Assembly: GCA_012064385.1 (NCBI GenBank)
Contig: QRDG01000519.1
Location: forward strand, 1,256,542 to 1,320,541
Direction: 5' to 3'
Length of the DNA stretch: 64,000 nt
Source of the DNA: Puccinellia tenuiflora
Lineage: Eukaryota; Streptophyta; Magnoliopsida; Poales; Poaceae
Positions 1 through 9,811 of this stretch are shown here, in pieces; the stretch's first letter is position 1; the number at the start of each line of letters is the position of its first letter. A program made the position numbers and the translations under genes. The notes under the pieces are model-generated. The model ran no database searches. It was given only the letters and a program-made list of their open reading frames with translations, and was not told the DNA's origin.

Positions 1-535
1 GGGTGCCGCACCCGTGGGCTTGGAGCCCTAGCCGCCACCCCCCTCTACCTAGCCGCACCTCCCCATGGCGCCACCTCTCCCGCAGGGCTGCCGCCATCTC
101 CTTCACCATAGTTGCTGCACCACCCCTAGCCGTAGGGCTGCTGCACCATGCCCTCCTCTCCCTCTCCTCTTGCTTGGCTTGGCGAAGCCTGCTCGTGGGA
201 CTACACCATCAACGCCACACAAACCGTCGTGGTGCCGAGATCCATCTAGCCACGTCCTCCTCGCTTGCGGGATCAAGGAGAGGACGTCTACATCGAGCCG
301 TACGTGTGGATACCGCGGAGATGCTACCCTTGTGGCACTTCATTGGATTGGATCTTCGAGGAAATACATCTCCTCGACTAATGAGTCTAGTTGCGGGGAT
401 CGACTAGCCAACCCCTGTATCGACAAAACGCTTTGAACGTTCTTCGAGGGTAAGAGATTGGATCTCATCTTCGCTACCTTCATCTAATAGATTTAGATCC
501 TTGGGGTTTATTCCGCTTGTTGCGTAGGAAATTTT
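1..535 (+). repeat. Probable LTR-type retrotransposon fragment, unassigned
   Basis: This GC-rich stretch grades into a phrase (about 430-535) with a run of gggtaagagattggatctc and a tagattta-to-attccgctt segment of the kind I associate with the 3' part of grass LTRs. It ends at about 535, where LINE-derived sequence in the opposite orientation begins. Open frames here are short, arginine/proline/serine-rich and have no recognisable domain. No second LTR, target-site duplication or primer-binding site is visible, so the assignment is weak. Confidence 0.3.
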
Positions 536-536
536 T

Positions 537-1270
537 TTATTTTCTATCTGCGACCCCTTCAAAAATTACCCATAGAAAGGCCGCAACACCTATCCGAATA
601 CGGGCTTTTGTTCTTTTATCAATCCCATTTAACCAGTTGCCAAACATATTGTTGATATTTGCAGGAGGGAGATACATTAAACGTAATATTAACCTCCAGA
701 TATGACGGGAAACGGACAAGATATAACAAATGTTCTACAGCACAAACAGATTTCCTACATCCAGTCCAACGTCGTTTGGCTAAATTATCTTTGTTAATAA
801 AACTTTCCTATGTCATAACCAAATAAAGATTTTTAATTTTCAATGGGATTTTGAGTCTCCACAAGTATTTCCGCAAAAATCTTGTGTGCCCATTCAAAAA
901 AATCAACATATAAAGATTTAATCGTAAAAGTAACGTGGTGTTCAATTTCCATTTAAAATTATCCGAGTCATCCGATAGAGATATTTGCATTAATCTCTCG
1001 ATCAAATGCAACATGTCGTCCACTTATCTCCAAGAAGTCGTCTTGTAAATTCAATATTTAGAGGTGCATTTGCCAACACGTTGGCTACTAAAACGTGCTT
1101 ATGTCGTACTATGTTGTATAGTGTAGGGTACCCTTCGGCAATCAAGTTTTTCTCCCAACCACACACCTTCTCAAAATCCAAGTTGAGAACCATTACCAAT
1201 ATGAAAATGCCCTCGTGCAAAAAAATCTTGCTTAACCGCCATAAGTCCCTTCCAGAAGGGCCTGCGACAA
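537..1270 (-). pseudogene. LINE reverse-transcriptase C-terminal (zf-RVT) remnant
   Basis: Read on the minus strand, broken frames carry the landmarks of the zf-RVT region that ends plant non-LTR retrotransposon ORF2. They are a YPTLYNIVRHK-like segment followed by PLNIEFTRRLLG (about 1220-1002), a KYLWRLKIPLKIK segment (about 1023-808) and NNMFGNWLNGID followed by IRIGVAAFLWVIF (about 719-537). Family proteins have these in the same order. At least two frame changes separate them, so it is a non-functional fragment. It lacks the endonuclease and RT core. Confidence 0.65.
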
Positions 1271-1289
1271 GATTTAGTGCCTAAATACG

Positions 1290-2030
1290 TATTACAAAGC
1301 AGCTCTTGTCATACCCCTTCTTCATGTAATAACTTGAAAAGCCATTTGTCCTAGTATTCATTATGTTACTATAATGACGTTGCTATGAAATTCTATGCTT
1401 AATGCTTGCTTGTCACTATGGCGCGAGTGCCATGATTTCAGAGTTGAAACATTTACATTTTCATGAATATATTTGTGTTTTGGATCATACATGCATGTTA
1501 TATGCACCTGTTATTGTTTTGAACCAGGGACCCCAAGGTGGCATGGTTGGCGCATCAAAAGGGATGGCTGTAATTTGAGAATTACATGTATTCATTAAGT
1601 GTTAATGTTGTGTCGGCTGCTTTGCAAAATGACCACCTTAATTTTCCTAAGTTTCTTAAGTGGCCCCGTTGAAACGGAGGGTAAGATAAAAAGTATGTGC
1701 AAGTTCTTATTGCAAGCATGTACAACTATATATAAAATACATGCTTACATATGATTGAAACTGAAGCTTTATTATATATGCTTTTGTGTTATGACTATTA
1801 CATATTTGATCTTATCCATAAAACACTCAATAGCTACCTCCATACCTTTGTGTGCACTGCTGCTCCGTCTTTAAATTAGTATTTTCTTACTGTTCTTTGC
1901 TACTAATGTATCATGTCAAGCACTGATGTTATAATACTTTTGCTACTAATATATTCATTGACAGCATTTATCCAGGTGAGGTTGAATTAACAACTCAACT
2001 ATTAAGCCTTATACATATTCTTTTTAGCCC
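1290..2030. other. No gene recognised; AT-rich spacer
   Basis: I see no long frame and no clear terminal repeats here. The stretch joins the LINE remnant to gag-like sequence and may be decayed retroelement leader or untranslated sequence. Confidence 0.3.
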
Positions 2031-3440
2031 CTTTTGTATCGAAAACATTTTTTCTCGAAAACTGTTGCGTTGTGTCATCAAGACTATTTTTGGCGTCGTT
2101 GCCAGGAAGTATACCTCTATTATAAGTTCACCTCAACGTATCTGTTGTTGCAATTTTATTATCATTGCAGGGAAAACTCAAGATCCCAAGCCTGCTATTG
2201 TGCCTTCCAAGATAAGGGGAGGTACATATTTTTTACTAGAACTACTCTTGATTCACCTACTGTTTTGAATAAGTTTATTTCACCACTGCATCCGATATGT
2301 CACAATCTTTTGGTTCCACTACTGTTTCTGATGAATTTGATGATGCTTGTACTATGCTTAGTGATACTCCTTTACTTGAAGAATTTTTAGAAGCTCAAAC
2401 TGCTAAAGGTAAAGAAATTGAAAGCTGAAATTTATTATTAATCACTTGCTACTCTGACTCCGATTGGTCTTGCTCCATATGTTCGAAATTTTGTTGCTAG
2501 TCTTCCTATTACTTTTGTTGAATTTGATGAAGAGTTTGACAATTTATGGATTGTGATGTCTCTATAGGTCATGAGAAACATATTGAATGGATTAAGAACC
2601 ATGACATGAAAGATATGTTTGTTCTTGTATCTGAATTACTAATTCTCCTATATACATTAAAGATGATGATTATGAATTTTATGTTGATCTTTCCCTTTTA
2701 AAATGGTAGAATATGATCCTTACCATGACTATGAAACTAAAAATGCTATTGAACACTTGAGCAAACTTGCTACTTTAGGGCAATTATTTTTTCATAAAGA
2801 AAAAAATCCAACACTATTATATACTCAAAGTTTTTTCGTGATTTAGCTCATACTTTCGGTGAAAAATATTTTCCTGCTCATATGTAACAAAGTTTCTTGC
2901 AAGATATCTATAATTATAACCAACTTGAGGGAGCCTCAAGCTTGTGAGATATTTTATACACTTCTTAGAACTTATCCTATACATGCTATGAAAAAGAAAT
3001 GAATTGCTTGATATATTTTACAATGGACTAGCCGCTGGATCTAGGATATACCTAGATGGTTGTATGGTTGTATTTTTCAGGAATGATTGTGGAACAAGCT
3101 GAGAAATTATTGGCAAATATGTTGAAAAATCATGATGTTGGACTATTACTGAGGCCTCCACCTACACCAATAAACAAGAAGGGGGTATTGGTTTACTTAA
3201 TCTACAAGATATGCAAGAAGCAAGGAAGTCCATTGAAGAAAAAGGTATCAACCTGAAGATGTCAATAAATTACGTCCTACTGAAAAATTATGTGAGCCTA
3301 CCACTCACCATCCTATGGTAGAGGTACATTTCCCTTACTAGATTTTATGAAAGTGGCATTCCTTATGTTAAACCTCTTGATCAATGCTTAGAGCACACTA
3401 TGATCAATGCATCTCCTCGCTTAGAAGTAGTGTAATATTC
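2030..3440 (+). pseudogene. Decayed gag region of an Athila-type Gypsy element
   Basis: Short frames on the plus strand resemble the gag of Athila-lineage Ty3/Gypsy elements of grasses. They include VEQAEKLLANMLKNHD followed by PPPTP and a lysine pair (about 3080-3180), and LQDMQEARKSIEEKGI (about 3200-3255). Upstream (2580-2790) lie fragments encoding EWIKNHD-like and acidic segments. Frames change repeatedly and stops are frequent. No protease or polymerase follows, and LTRs were not found. The family name rests on remembered motif order, not on an alignment. Confidence 0.45.
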
Positions 3441-3454
3441 GTGGTATTGATAAG

Positions 3455-3580
3455 ATCCATCCTGCGACCCCTGGGTCATGCAGCTGCCGGAACGCAGCAA
3501 CAACGTCCTGCTTAACTATGCCAGAATTTCTTGATTTTTTTTCCAATGAATCCATCTGATCCGGGTGCCTTGTCTCCCGA
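3455..3580 (-). pseudogene. LINE ORF2 fragment (start of RT domain)
   Basis: The minus strand encodes GDKAPGSDGFIGKKIKKFW and then, after a frame change, KQDVVAFRQLHDPG. This matches the KAPGPDGF(T/I)xxFFK..W signature at the start of plant LINE reverse transcriptases. The piece is about 40 codons long and isolated. It may come from the same lineage as the LINE remnant at 537-1270, but the order is not contiguous. Confidence 0.55.
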
Positions 3581-3764
3581 CGGATATATGTTCTAGTACT
3601 ACTAGCATTTACAATCTTACATGGTTACTGGTTAGATCCGAGCTCAGCCGTACAGCCAACACTAAAACGTTCGGCGTCTAAATCTAGGCATACATTTAGC
3701 CTTAAACGCTCTCGAAAGTGAACTATAACTGGCAATGGCCGCTATCTGGATTTGAGGGAGTGCT

Positions 3765-4884
3765 TTACAGGCTTGAGAGGCGATAATATCTGCCATGCGT
3801 TTTGGAACGTGTTGCACTGCGCAGCGCGTTCCATATCGTCAGTGGAACTTTCAGTATACTCTTCTTCTTGGCTGCTGTCGGCGGCGGCATCGTCTCGGTC
3901 TGCAGCCCCTTCGCTCCGTGCATCGCCCCCGCGTGGACCTGAGCAGCACGAAGAGGCGCGAACCACGGGAGCTCGAGCGCGGCGGCCGCCGTCAGCCGCT
4001 TGTCGGGGTTGCAGGTGAGAAGCCCTTCCAGGACATCGAACCCGTCCTGGGACAGCGCCTCGTCGGGGAACAGCTCGCCCAGCCGCTGTGCCGCTGCTGC
4101 CCGAGCAGAAGCCGCGGCAGCCTGCTGCTGGCGAGCGGCAGGGACCGGAAGCCCGGCCACGTGGCGTCGTCCGGCATCCCGAGCACGCCGAAGATGGCCA
4201 GGAGCTCGCCTATCTCACTGTCATCGTCCTCGCCGTCGAACAGCTTCTTGGCATTGAGCATCTCGGCCATGACGCATCCGAGCGACCACGTGTCGACGCG
4301 CGCGTCGTAGTCGGGCTTCCCAGGAGCACCTCGGGCGCCTTGTAGGAGGGCGTGCCGGCGGGGTCGTACGGCTCGTTGTCGGGCGCCAGGGACATGGCCA
4401 GCCCGAGGTCGCAGAACTTGAGCGTCCTCCCGTCCTCCCCGACTAGGACGTTGGACGGCTTGATGTCCCGGTGGACGATGCCGCGGTCGTGCATCGTCTT
4501 AGCCCCGGTGAGGAGCTGCCACATGAAGCCGCGCACGGTGGCCTCCGGGAGTTTGTGCGCGTGGCGCTCTGACCTATCTCGGATGAATGCGCGGAGGCTC
4601 GGGCCGGCGTACTCCATGGCGAGGCGGAAGGCGCGGGTGTCCGGGTGGCGCACGAGGCCGTGGAAGCCGACGACGTGAGGGTTGCCGCGGCCTGCGTTGA
4701 TGAGGAAGTGGGCCTCCCGTACGAGCTCGCCGGGGTCGTGGGCGGCGGCCGGGCGGAGGGACTTGATGGCGACGGTCTTGCCGGTGGCGCGGTGGCGCCC
4801 CTTGACGACGACGCCGAAGCCGCCCTTGCCGAGGCTGCAGGTCGGCGCCTCGTCCTCATACTCCGCGGTGCTGCCGATGCGCAT
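3765..4884 (-). pseudogene. CDKF-like serine/threonine protein kinase, frameshifted
   Basis: An intronless kinase of the grass CDKF-like (cyclin-dependent-kinase-type) group. In order: glycine loop GKGGFGVV, VAIK lysine, the catalytic loop HRDIKPSN, CDLGLA in place of the usual DFG, the T-loop with GTPSYKAPEVLLG, VDTWSLGC, and a C-lobe with LLTCNPDKRLTAAAAL. The first frame leaves register at about 4316-4320, where one base appears missing just after LLG. A second frame change is needed between about 4090 and 4160 to reach the C-lobe frame, which ends at a TAA at 3765. The start at 4884 is chosen because it lies 19 codons before the glycine loop. An in-frame upstream ATG at 5070 would add 62 residues of low-complexity RFRFRFRS-type sequence unlike a kinase. 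The two indels suggest a pseudogene or assembly errors. The DLG variant may alter metal coordination (inference). Confidence 0.72.
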
Positions 4885-5438
4885 GCTGGTTTCCGATGAA
4901 TGGTGATCCTCTGTCGCGTGGACGTCTTCGGGTTGGAGGACGGTGGCAGCTCGCGTGCAGCGATCGGCGATCGGCTCGACTGCTGGGGAGACGAGAGAGA
5001 GATGGAGATGGGAACGAAAGCGAAAGCGAAAGCGCGAGGTGGACGGTACAAGTAAGACGAGGAGGTACAAGTTCGGCTCGGAGACGGATTGAAAGCGTAT
5101 AGGTACGTGCGTGCTGCTGCCGCGTGAAAATAATTACAACGCGGTGTGTGAATCCATCGTGTTTTTTCCGGGTTGGAACTTGGAAGTTCGTACGTATCGG
5201 AGTGGCTGTTCGTAGGACGTTTCATTCTCTTGTCGCGTTTTCTTTTCTTGGCGTATCGCGTTACTAATGAGAAGCAGAGTCCACCATATGGTAAGTCTCA
5301 AGTTTTTTTTTTTTTTTGAGACACAAGCTCCGATTTCAGACGACCATCGCCAGCGCACGGCATCCCCTGGCCCGACCCATGTGCGGAGCCGGCCTGGTAA
5401 AATTTTCGTGCCCCCTGTAAGATTCAGAGTCGAGAGGC
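4885..5438. other. Region upstream of the kinase; probable 5' UTR/promoter
   Basis: The kinase frame stays open upstream to 5070, but composition changes to repetitive sequence (about 5010-5036). Beyond it is non-coding sequence with a T14 run at about 5305-5318 followed by gagac. The GC-rich coding signature fades past 5100. No convincing TATA box could be singled out. Confidence 0.3.
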
Positions 5439-5967
5439 TAGGGGGGGCGTTCAGTCTTTTCGGTTAGTTCGGTTCGGTCTTTCCGGTTTTTAACAATTTC
5501 GGTCTTCGGTCTATTCGGTCCGATCTTTGGTCATGACCAATAGACCAAAATATATGGTGCAAGAAGGGGAATCGGTGCCCGGGACTGGGAAAGTGGAAAA
5601 CAATCGACTGATCTCTCATGCACGAGAGAATCTACAGTACGCTGGGCTGGGATACCCAGTTGTTGAGCCTAGAGACTAGATGGTATGCTTGGTTTAGTAG
5701 TTTGGCCCATAGACTAGATGTACACATAAGCTGGGCTGACACACAAATTCGGCTGCTTCCGTACGTAATTCACTTAAAATAAAATAAAATCGGTCTTTCG
5801 GTCTATTCGGGTTATGTATAAGTGATACCCGAATTTTTGATTTAATTTCGGTCTTTTCTAATTTGCTACCCAAATTTCTAACGGTCTTTTCGGTCTCGGT
5901 CATTTCGGTTTCGGTCTCGGTCTTTTCGGTTTCGGTTTTCGGTCTTCGGTTTTTATGCCCACCCCTA
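5439..5967. mobile_element. Non-autonomous hAT element (529 bp)
   Basis: The left terminus TAGGGGGGGCGTTC and the right terminus (inverted) TAGGGGTGGGCATAA are imperfect TIRs. Flanks are an 8-bp duplication differing at one base: CGAGAGGC at 5431-5438 and CGAGAGGG at 5968-5975. Both subterminal zones are packed with CGGT/TTCGGTCTT motifs in mirrored orientation, as in grass hAT elements with TAGGGGTGGGC ends. There is no transposase. The open minus-strand frame rich in KTETEK is only a reading of these repeats. Confidence 0.8.
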
Positions 5968-6114
5968 CGAGAGGGAGGGAGACGCAGGCGCTTCCGCGCT
6001 TGATAGGAGGCGGCGGCAACAGAGAGGAGACGCTCCATGGGAAACGATCTCGATACCTCTCTGGGTATGGATCGATAGCATTATAGATTAGACAAAATAC
6101 AAAGGTACAGACAA

Positions 6115-7297
6115 TTAGGTTAGGACTCTACCTATGTACAATACATAACCGGTACATATTCTATCAGCCTCCTCAATCTCAACTGTGGAGAACATGTTGA
6201 GATTGTGCTTACACTCCTCAAACAATGGAAGTGGTAGTGGTTTGGTAAAAATATCAGCTAACTGATCTTTTGATATCACAAACCGAACTTGGAGTAACTT
6301 CTGAGCAACTCGCTCACGAACAAAATGATAGTCAACCTCAATATGCTTCGTCCTGGCATGAAACACAGGATTCAATGAAAGATATGTAGCTCCAATATTA
6401 TCGCACCATAAAACAAATGGAGATGTGTGCTGAATGCCAAGTTCCTTCAGCAAAGCTTCAACCCAGATAAGTTCAGCAGTTGCATTAGCAACAGCCTTGT
6501 ACTCAGACTCTGTACTTGACCGGGACACAGTAGCTTGTTTGCGCGCACTCCAGGCGATCAAATTACCTCCAAAGAAGAGAGCATAGCCCCCCGTTGATCG
6601 CCTGTCTTCCACATCACCCGCCCAATCAGCATCAGAATAAACTGCGAGCGTACTAGAGGAAGTAGGCCGAAGAAATAACCCATGAGTGCGTGTATGCTGG
6701 ACGAACCGAAGAATTCTCTTGACAGCAGCCCAATGAACCTCAGTAGGAGCATGAAGAAATTGACAAACCCGATTCACCGCAAAACAAATATCAGGACGAG
6801 TAAGAGTAAGTTACTGCAGTCCCCAACAATGCTACGATAAGTAGTAGCCTCAGCATCACCAAGAAGAGGACCATCTGAACCGAATAATCTGCTAGTGGAG
6901 GACATAGGAATATGAGCAGGCGCACACTTCAGCATACCAGCATGGCGAAGAAGATCGACGGCATACTTGTTTGATTAATGGAGAGTCCATGTGACTGACG
7001 AACTACCTCAAGTCCAAGGAAATAATGAAGAGGCCCCAAATCCTTGACTGCAAACTCCTGGCGAAGACCACTGATGAGATGATCAATATCCTGAGAGGAA
7101 GAGCTCAACACAACAATATCATCAACATATATCAGGAGGTAGACAGTAACATCTGGTCGTTGAAGAATAAAAAGTGACGTATCAGCTGAGGAAGCCAGGA
7201 AACCATGCTGGCGAAGAACAGAAGCAAGTCGAGCATGCCACGCTCGAGGTGCCTGTTTGAGCCCATATAATGCTTTGACCAGATGACACAGATGAGA
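6115..7297 (-). pseudogene. Copia pol fragment: end of RT and RNase H
   Basis: On the minus strand: CHLVKALYGLKQAPRAWHARL (about 7290-7225), the YVDD catalytic motif in YLLIYVDDIVVLSSSS (about 7140-7085), VKDLGPLHYFLGLEV (about 7050-7005) and then an RNase H domain (6777-6115). The RNase H domain contains [23 protein letters not shown], the WCDN motif, [14 protein letters not shown] and LADIFTKPL, ending at a stop at 6115. This is the C-terminal half of a Ty1/Copia polyprotein. Frame breaks occur between 6777 and 7111. The N-terminal RT, integrase, protease and gag are absent. The fragment is cut at 7297/7298 by the Sirevirus-like LTR, and the missing half does not resume on the other side at 18181. 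Confidence 0.88.
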
Positions 7298-8403
7298 TGA
7301 AAGGACACGGATGGTCGCCTAGGGGGGGTGAATAGGCGATTTAAAATTATTACGGTTAAGGCTTGAATAAATGCGGAATAAAACTAACGTTTAATTTATC
7401 AAGCCAAAACCTAAACTAGCTAGGTTCACCTATGTGCACCAACAACTTATGCTAAGCAATATGATCAACTAGGTGATAGCAAGATATGACTTTAAGCTTA
7501 ATGTCTATCACAAAGTAAATAGCATAAGTAAGAAGCTCGGGATAGAAATACCGAGGCACTTGGAGACGATGATTTATCCCGAAGTTCACTTCCCAATGGA
7601 AGCTAGTCTCCGTTGGAGCGGCGCGGTGTTCACCAATGTGAAACACCGAGTAGCCTTGATATGGCACACCGTATCTCCGTTGTGTCTTACCACCAATGTG
7701 GCGAGGCACTTGTCACTATGTTGCCGTTGAGGTTGACAACTAGAACCTTTACAAGGGTGAAGCTCACTCCACAAGTTGGAGGGTCTTCACCAAATGCACC
7801 GAGCCACCAAGACTCGATGCCCAAGGCCGGGGCACACACCACAACTCAATTGTGGCTCCCGGCAATGTCTTCGTAGCTACCAAAGCTCCGAAGCAACAAG
7901 GTTGAGCCACACTCCACAATTGGAGGCTCCCAACAAATCCCGAGCCACCAAGACTCCGAGAAATCAACAAACCGTCTAGGGTACCAACGTGCCCTAGAGG
8001 AACAAGCTCTAGGGCACCAAAGTACCCAAGAGTAACAAGCTTCTCAACTTCACTTTCCACGAATCACCGTGGAGAACTCAAACCGATGCAACTAATGCAA
8101 TGGCAAGAACACACTAAGTGATCAAGTTCTTCCAACCCGAATCCAACCAAAGCAACTAATGCTTGGGAGGGATTAGAGAGGAAGAACAAAGGAAACACAA
8201 GAAACTCCAAAGATCTAGATCCAAAGTGTTCCCTCACTTAGAGGAGAAATCAATTGGTGGAAACACGGATCTAATCTCTCTCTTTTCTCTCAAAAGTAGC
8301 ACGAACTATGGAGAGATTGAGAGAAAGCCAAGCTCAAGAGGTCAACAATGGAGGGGAAAATAGCTCAAGAGTTGGCAAAAGGTTAGTTTATTTTGGGGAA
8401 GAA

Positions 8404-8420
8404 GCCCCTTAAATAGGGGC
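8404..8420 (-). promoter_or_regulatory. Candidate TATA box in the left Sirevirus-like LTR
   Basis: The near-palindrome GCCCCTATTTAAGGGGC (minus strand) lies 57 bp downstream of the GC-palindrome array in transcription sense. It is the best TATA-like site in the LTR. Confidence 0.5.
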
Positions 8421-8476
8421 TCCAAAATGGAGCCGTTGGGAAGAAAAGAAAAGGAGGCAGAACAGCCAGCCATGGC

Positions 8477-8735
8477 GGCCGGCCTGGCAGCCGGCCCAGG
8501 CCGGCAGGAGCCGGGGCCACCCGAGTGGGCCGGCCTGGGAGCCGGCCCAGGCCGGCAGGGCCGGGGCGGCAGGCCGGGAGCCACCCGGGTGGGCCGGCCT
8601 GGGAGCCGGCCCAGGCCGGCGGGAGGCCGGAGGCCCACCCGAGGGGCCGGCCGGGAACCGGCCCAGGCCGGCGTGTGGCCGGGGGGGCCGAACGGGCCGG
8701 CCTGGGAGCCGGCCCAGGCCGGCGGTGAGGCCGGC
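8477..8735. repeat. GC-palindrome array in the left Sirevirus-like LTR
   Basis: About five units of 45-65 bp, each containing CCGGCCCAGGCCGGC and most a preceding GGCCGGCCTGGGAG, so each unit is a self-complementary block. Spacers such as ccacccgagtgg and ccacccgggtgg are also partly palindromic. CpG and CHG sites are extremely dense. The array lies in U3, just upstream of the candidate TATA box. Confidence 0.9.
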
Positions 8736-9797
8736 TGCCCCCTTTTTTTCTTTTCTTTTAATATTCTGTTTAAAAACGACCGATACCGAAAACGCAATAT
8801 CTTCCACATACGAACTCCGTTTTCGGTAATCTTGGACTCGTTGGAATCGTCACAACGAGCACTACAAGAATATACAGAAACATCATTGTTCAACAAGATA
8901 TGGTAAACCAAATGATGAGAGGTAAAACCTTTCTATTAAAACCGGAAAACCATATCTTTTGCAAATGAAGTCCGAATGACATGAAACCACTTTTGTTGGA
9001 AAGAGGACGACAAATGCTACCCAATAACATGTGAGAATATTGAAACCAAGCAAGGGAGATTTTGCTAATAAATGGAAGAGTGAAACCTTCCGCATAGATG
9101 GACCGGCAAAATCTCCGACACCGAAAACTCAATAGGAACACATATGAAACCGTTTTCGGTGACCTTGGGCTTGTCATGACAAGCACGACAAGCACCAATA
9201 CCACACCACGATAAGAGCCAAATAGGAACCAATAAAGATGATGCCAAGGATGCAAAGGTTTGAGCTCTCTACGACCGATACGCTAAAGCTCACTTGAGAG
9301 CCCCTCTTGATAGTACGGTTACCTATCCTAAAACCCGGTCTCCCAACTACACCGCGAGACCGGTAAAATAGAAACCCTATCAAGATCATACCTTTGCCTT
9401 GCGCATTCCACTTGAGCTAGATGATGACGATCTTGATCTACTCTCAAGTGGATCACCTTTCTTGATTTGCTCCGCTTGGTGAAGACTCGCATATTGCTCC
9501 CCCATACACCAAGATGGGAGAGCACTCTTCGACATATCTTCACATGGCCTTTATCTTGATGACGATCACCACGTGACGCCATCCTCCATGGCAACACAGG
9601 ATCTTCTCTTGATTCATGCTCATGAGAACACACTTGCCTTGATCAACAATATCTTCTTCTTTTAGCCTTGACTCCAACATATGGAGTCCAAGCATTCCTT
9701 ATGGACCAACACTGCAATATAACTCAAAGCACACATTAGTCCATAGAGATTGTCATTAATTACCAAAACAACACATGGGGGCAACCATGCTCTTTCA

Positions 9798-9811
9798 ATC
9801 TCCCCCATTTT
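9798..9811 (-). promoter_or_regulatory. Polypurine tract of the Sirevirus-like element
   Basis: Minus-strand AAAATGGGGGAGAT directly abuts the LTR start TGAAAGAG. This is the expected plus-strand-DNA primer position for a minus-oriented element. Confidence 0.75.

Larger units (their letters stand above)
7298..9797 (-). repeat. Left (3') LTR of the Sirevirus-like element
   Basis: 2500 bp, ending (plus-strand sense) in tgctctttca. It is nearly collinear with the right LTR, with small indels concentrated in the GC-palindrome array. On the minus strand the order is U3 start (9797), GC-palindrome array, TATTTAA box, then R/U5 down to 7298. Confidence 0.9.

Noticed and set aside
3..436. Two overlapping frames of 134 and 123 codons at the left edge
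   Set aside because: Arg/Ser/Pro-rich, overlapping in different frames, and no recognisable domain. More likely retroelement sequence.
5694..6038. KTETEK-rich protein on the minus strand
   Set aside because: It is a translation of hAT subterminal CGGT repeats.
8477..8735. CRISPR-like regular repeats
   Set aside because: The repeats are self-palindromic, the spacers are themselves repetitive, and the array lies in a plant LTR; no cas genes are present.
8342..8911. Long Gly/Pro/Arg-rich frames over the GC array, and their counterparts at 16718-17176
   Set aside because: All six frames stay open because of the palindromic GC repeats in the LTR. They are not genes.
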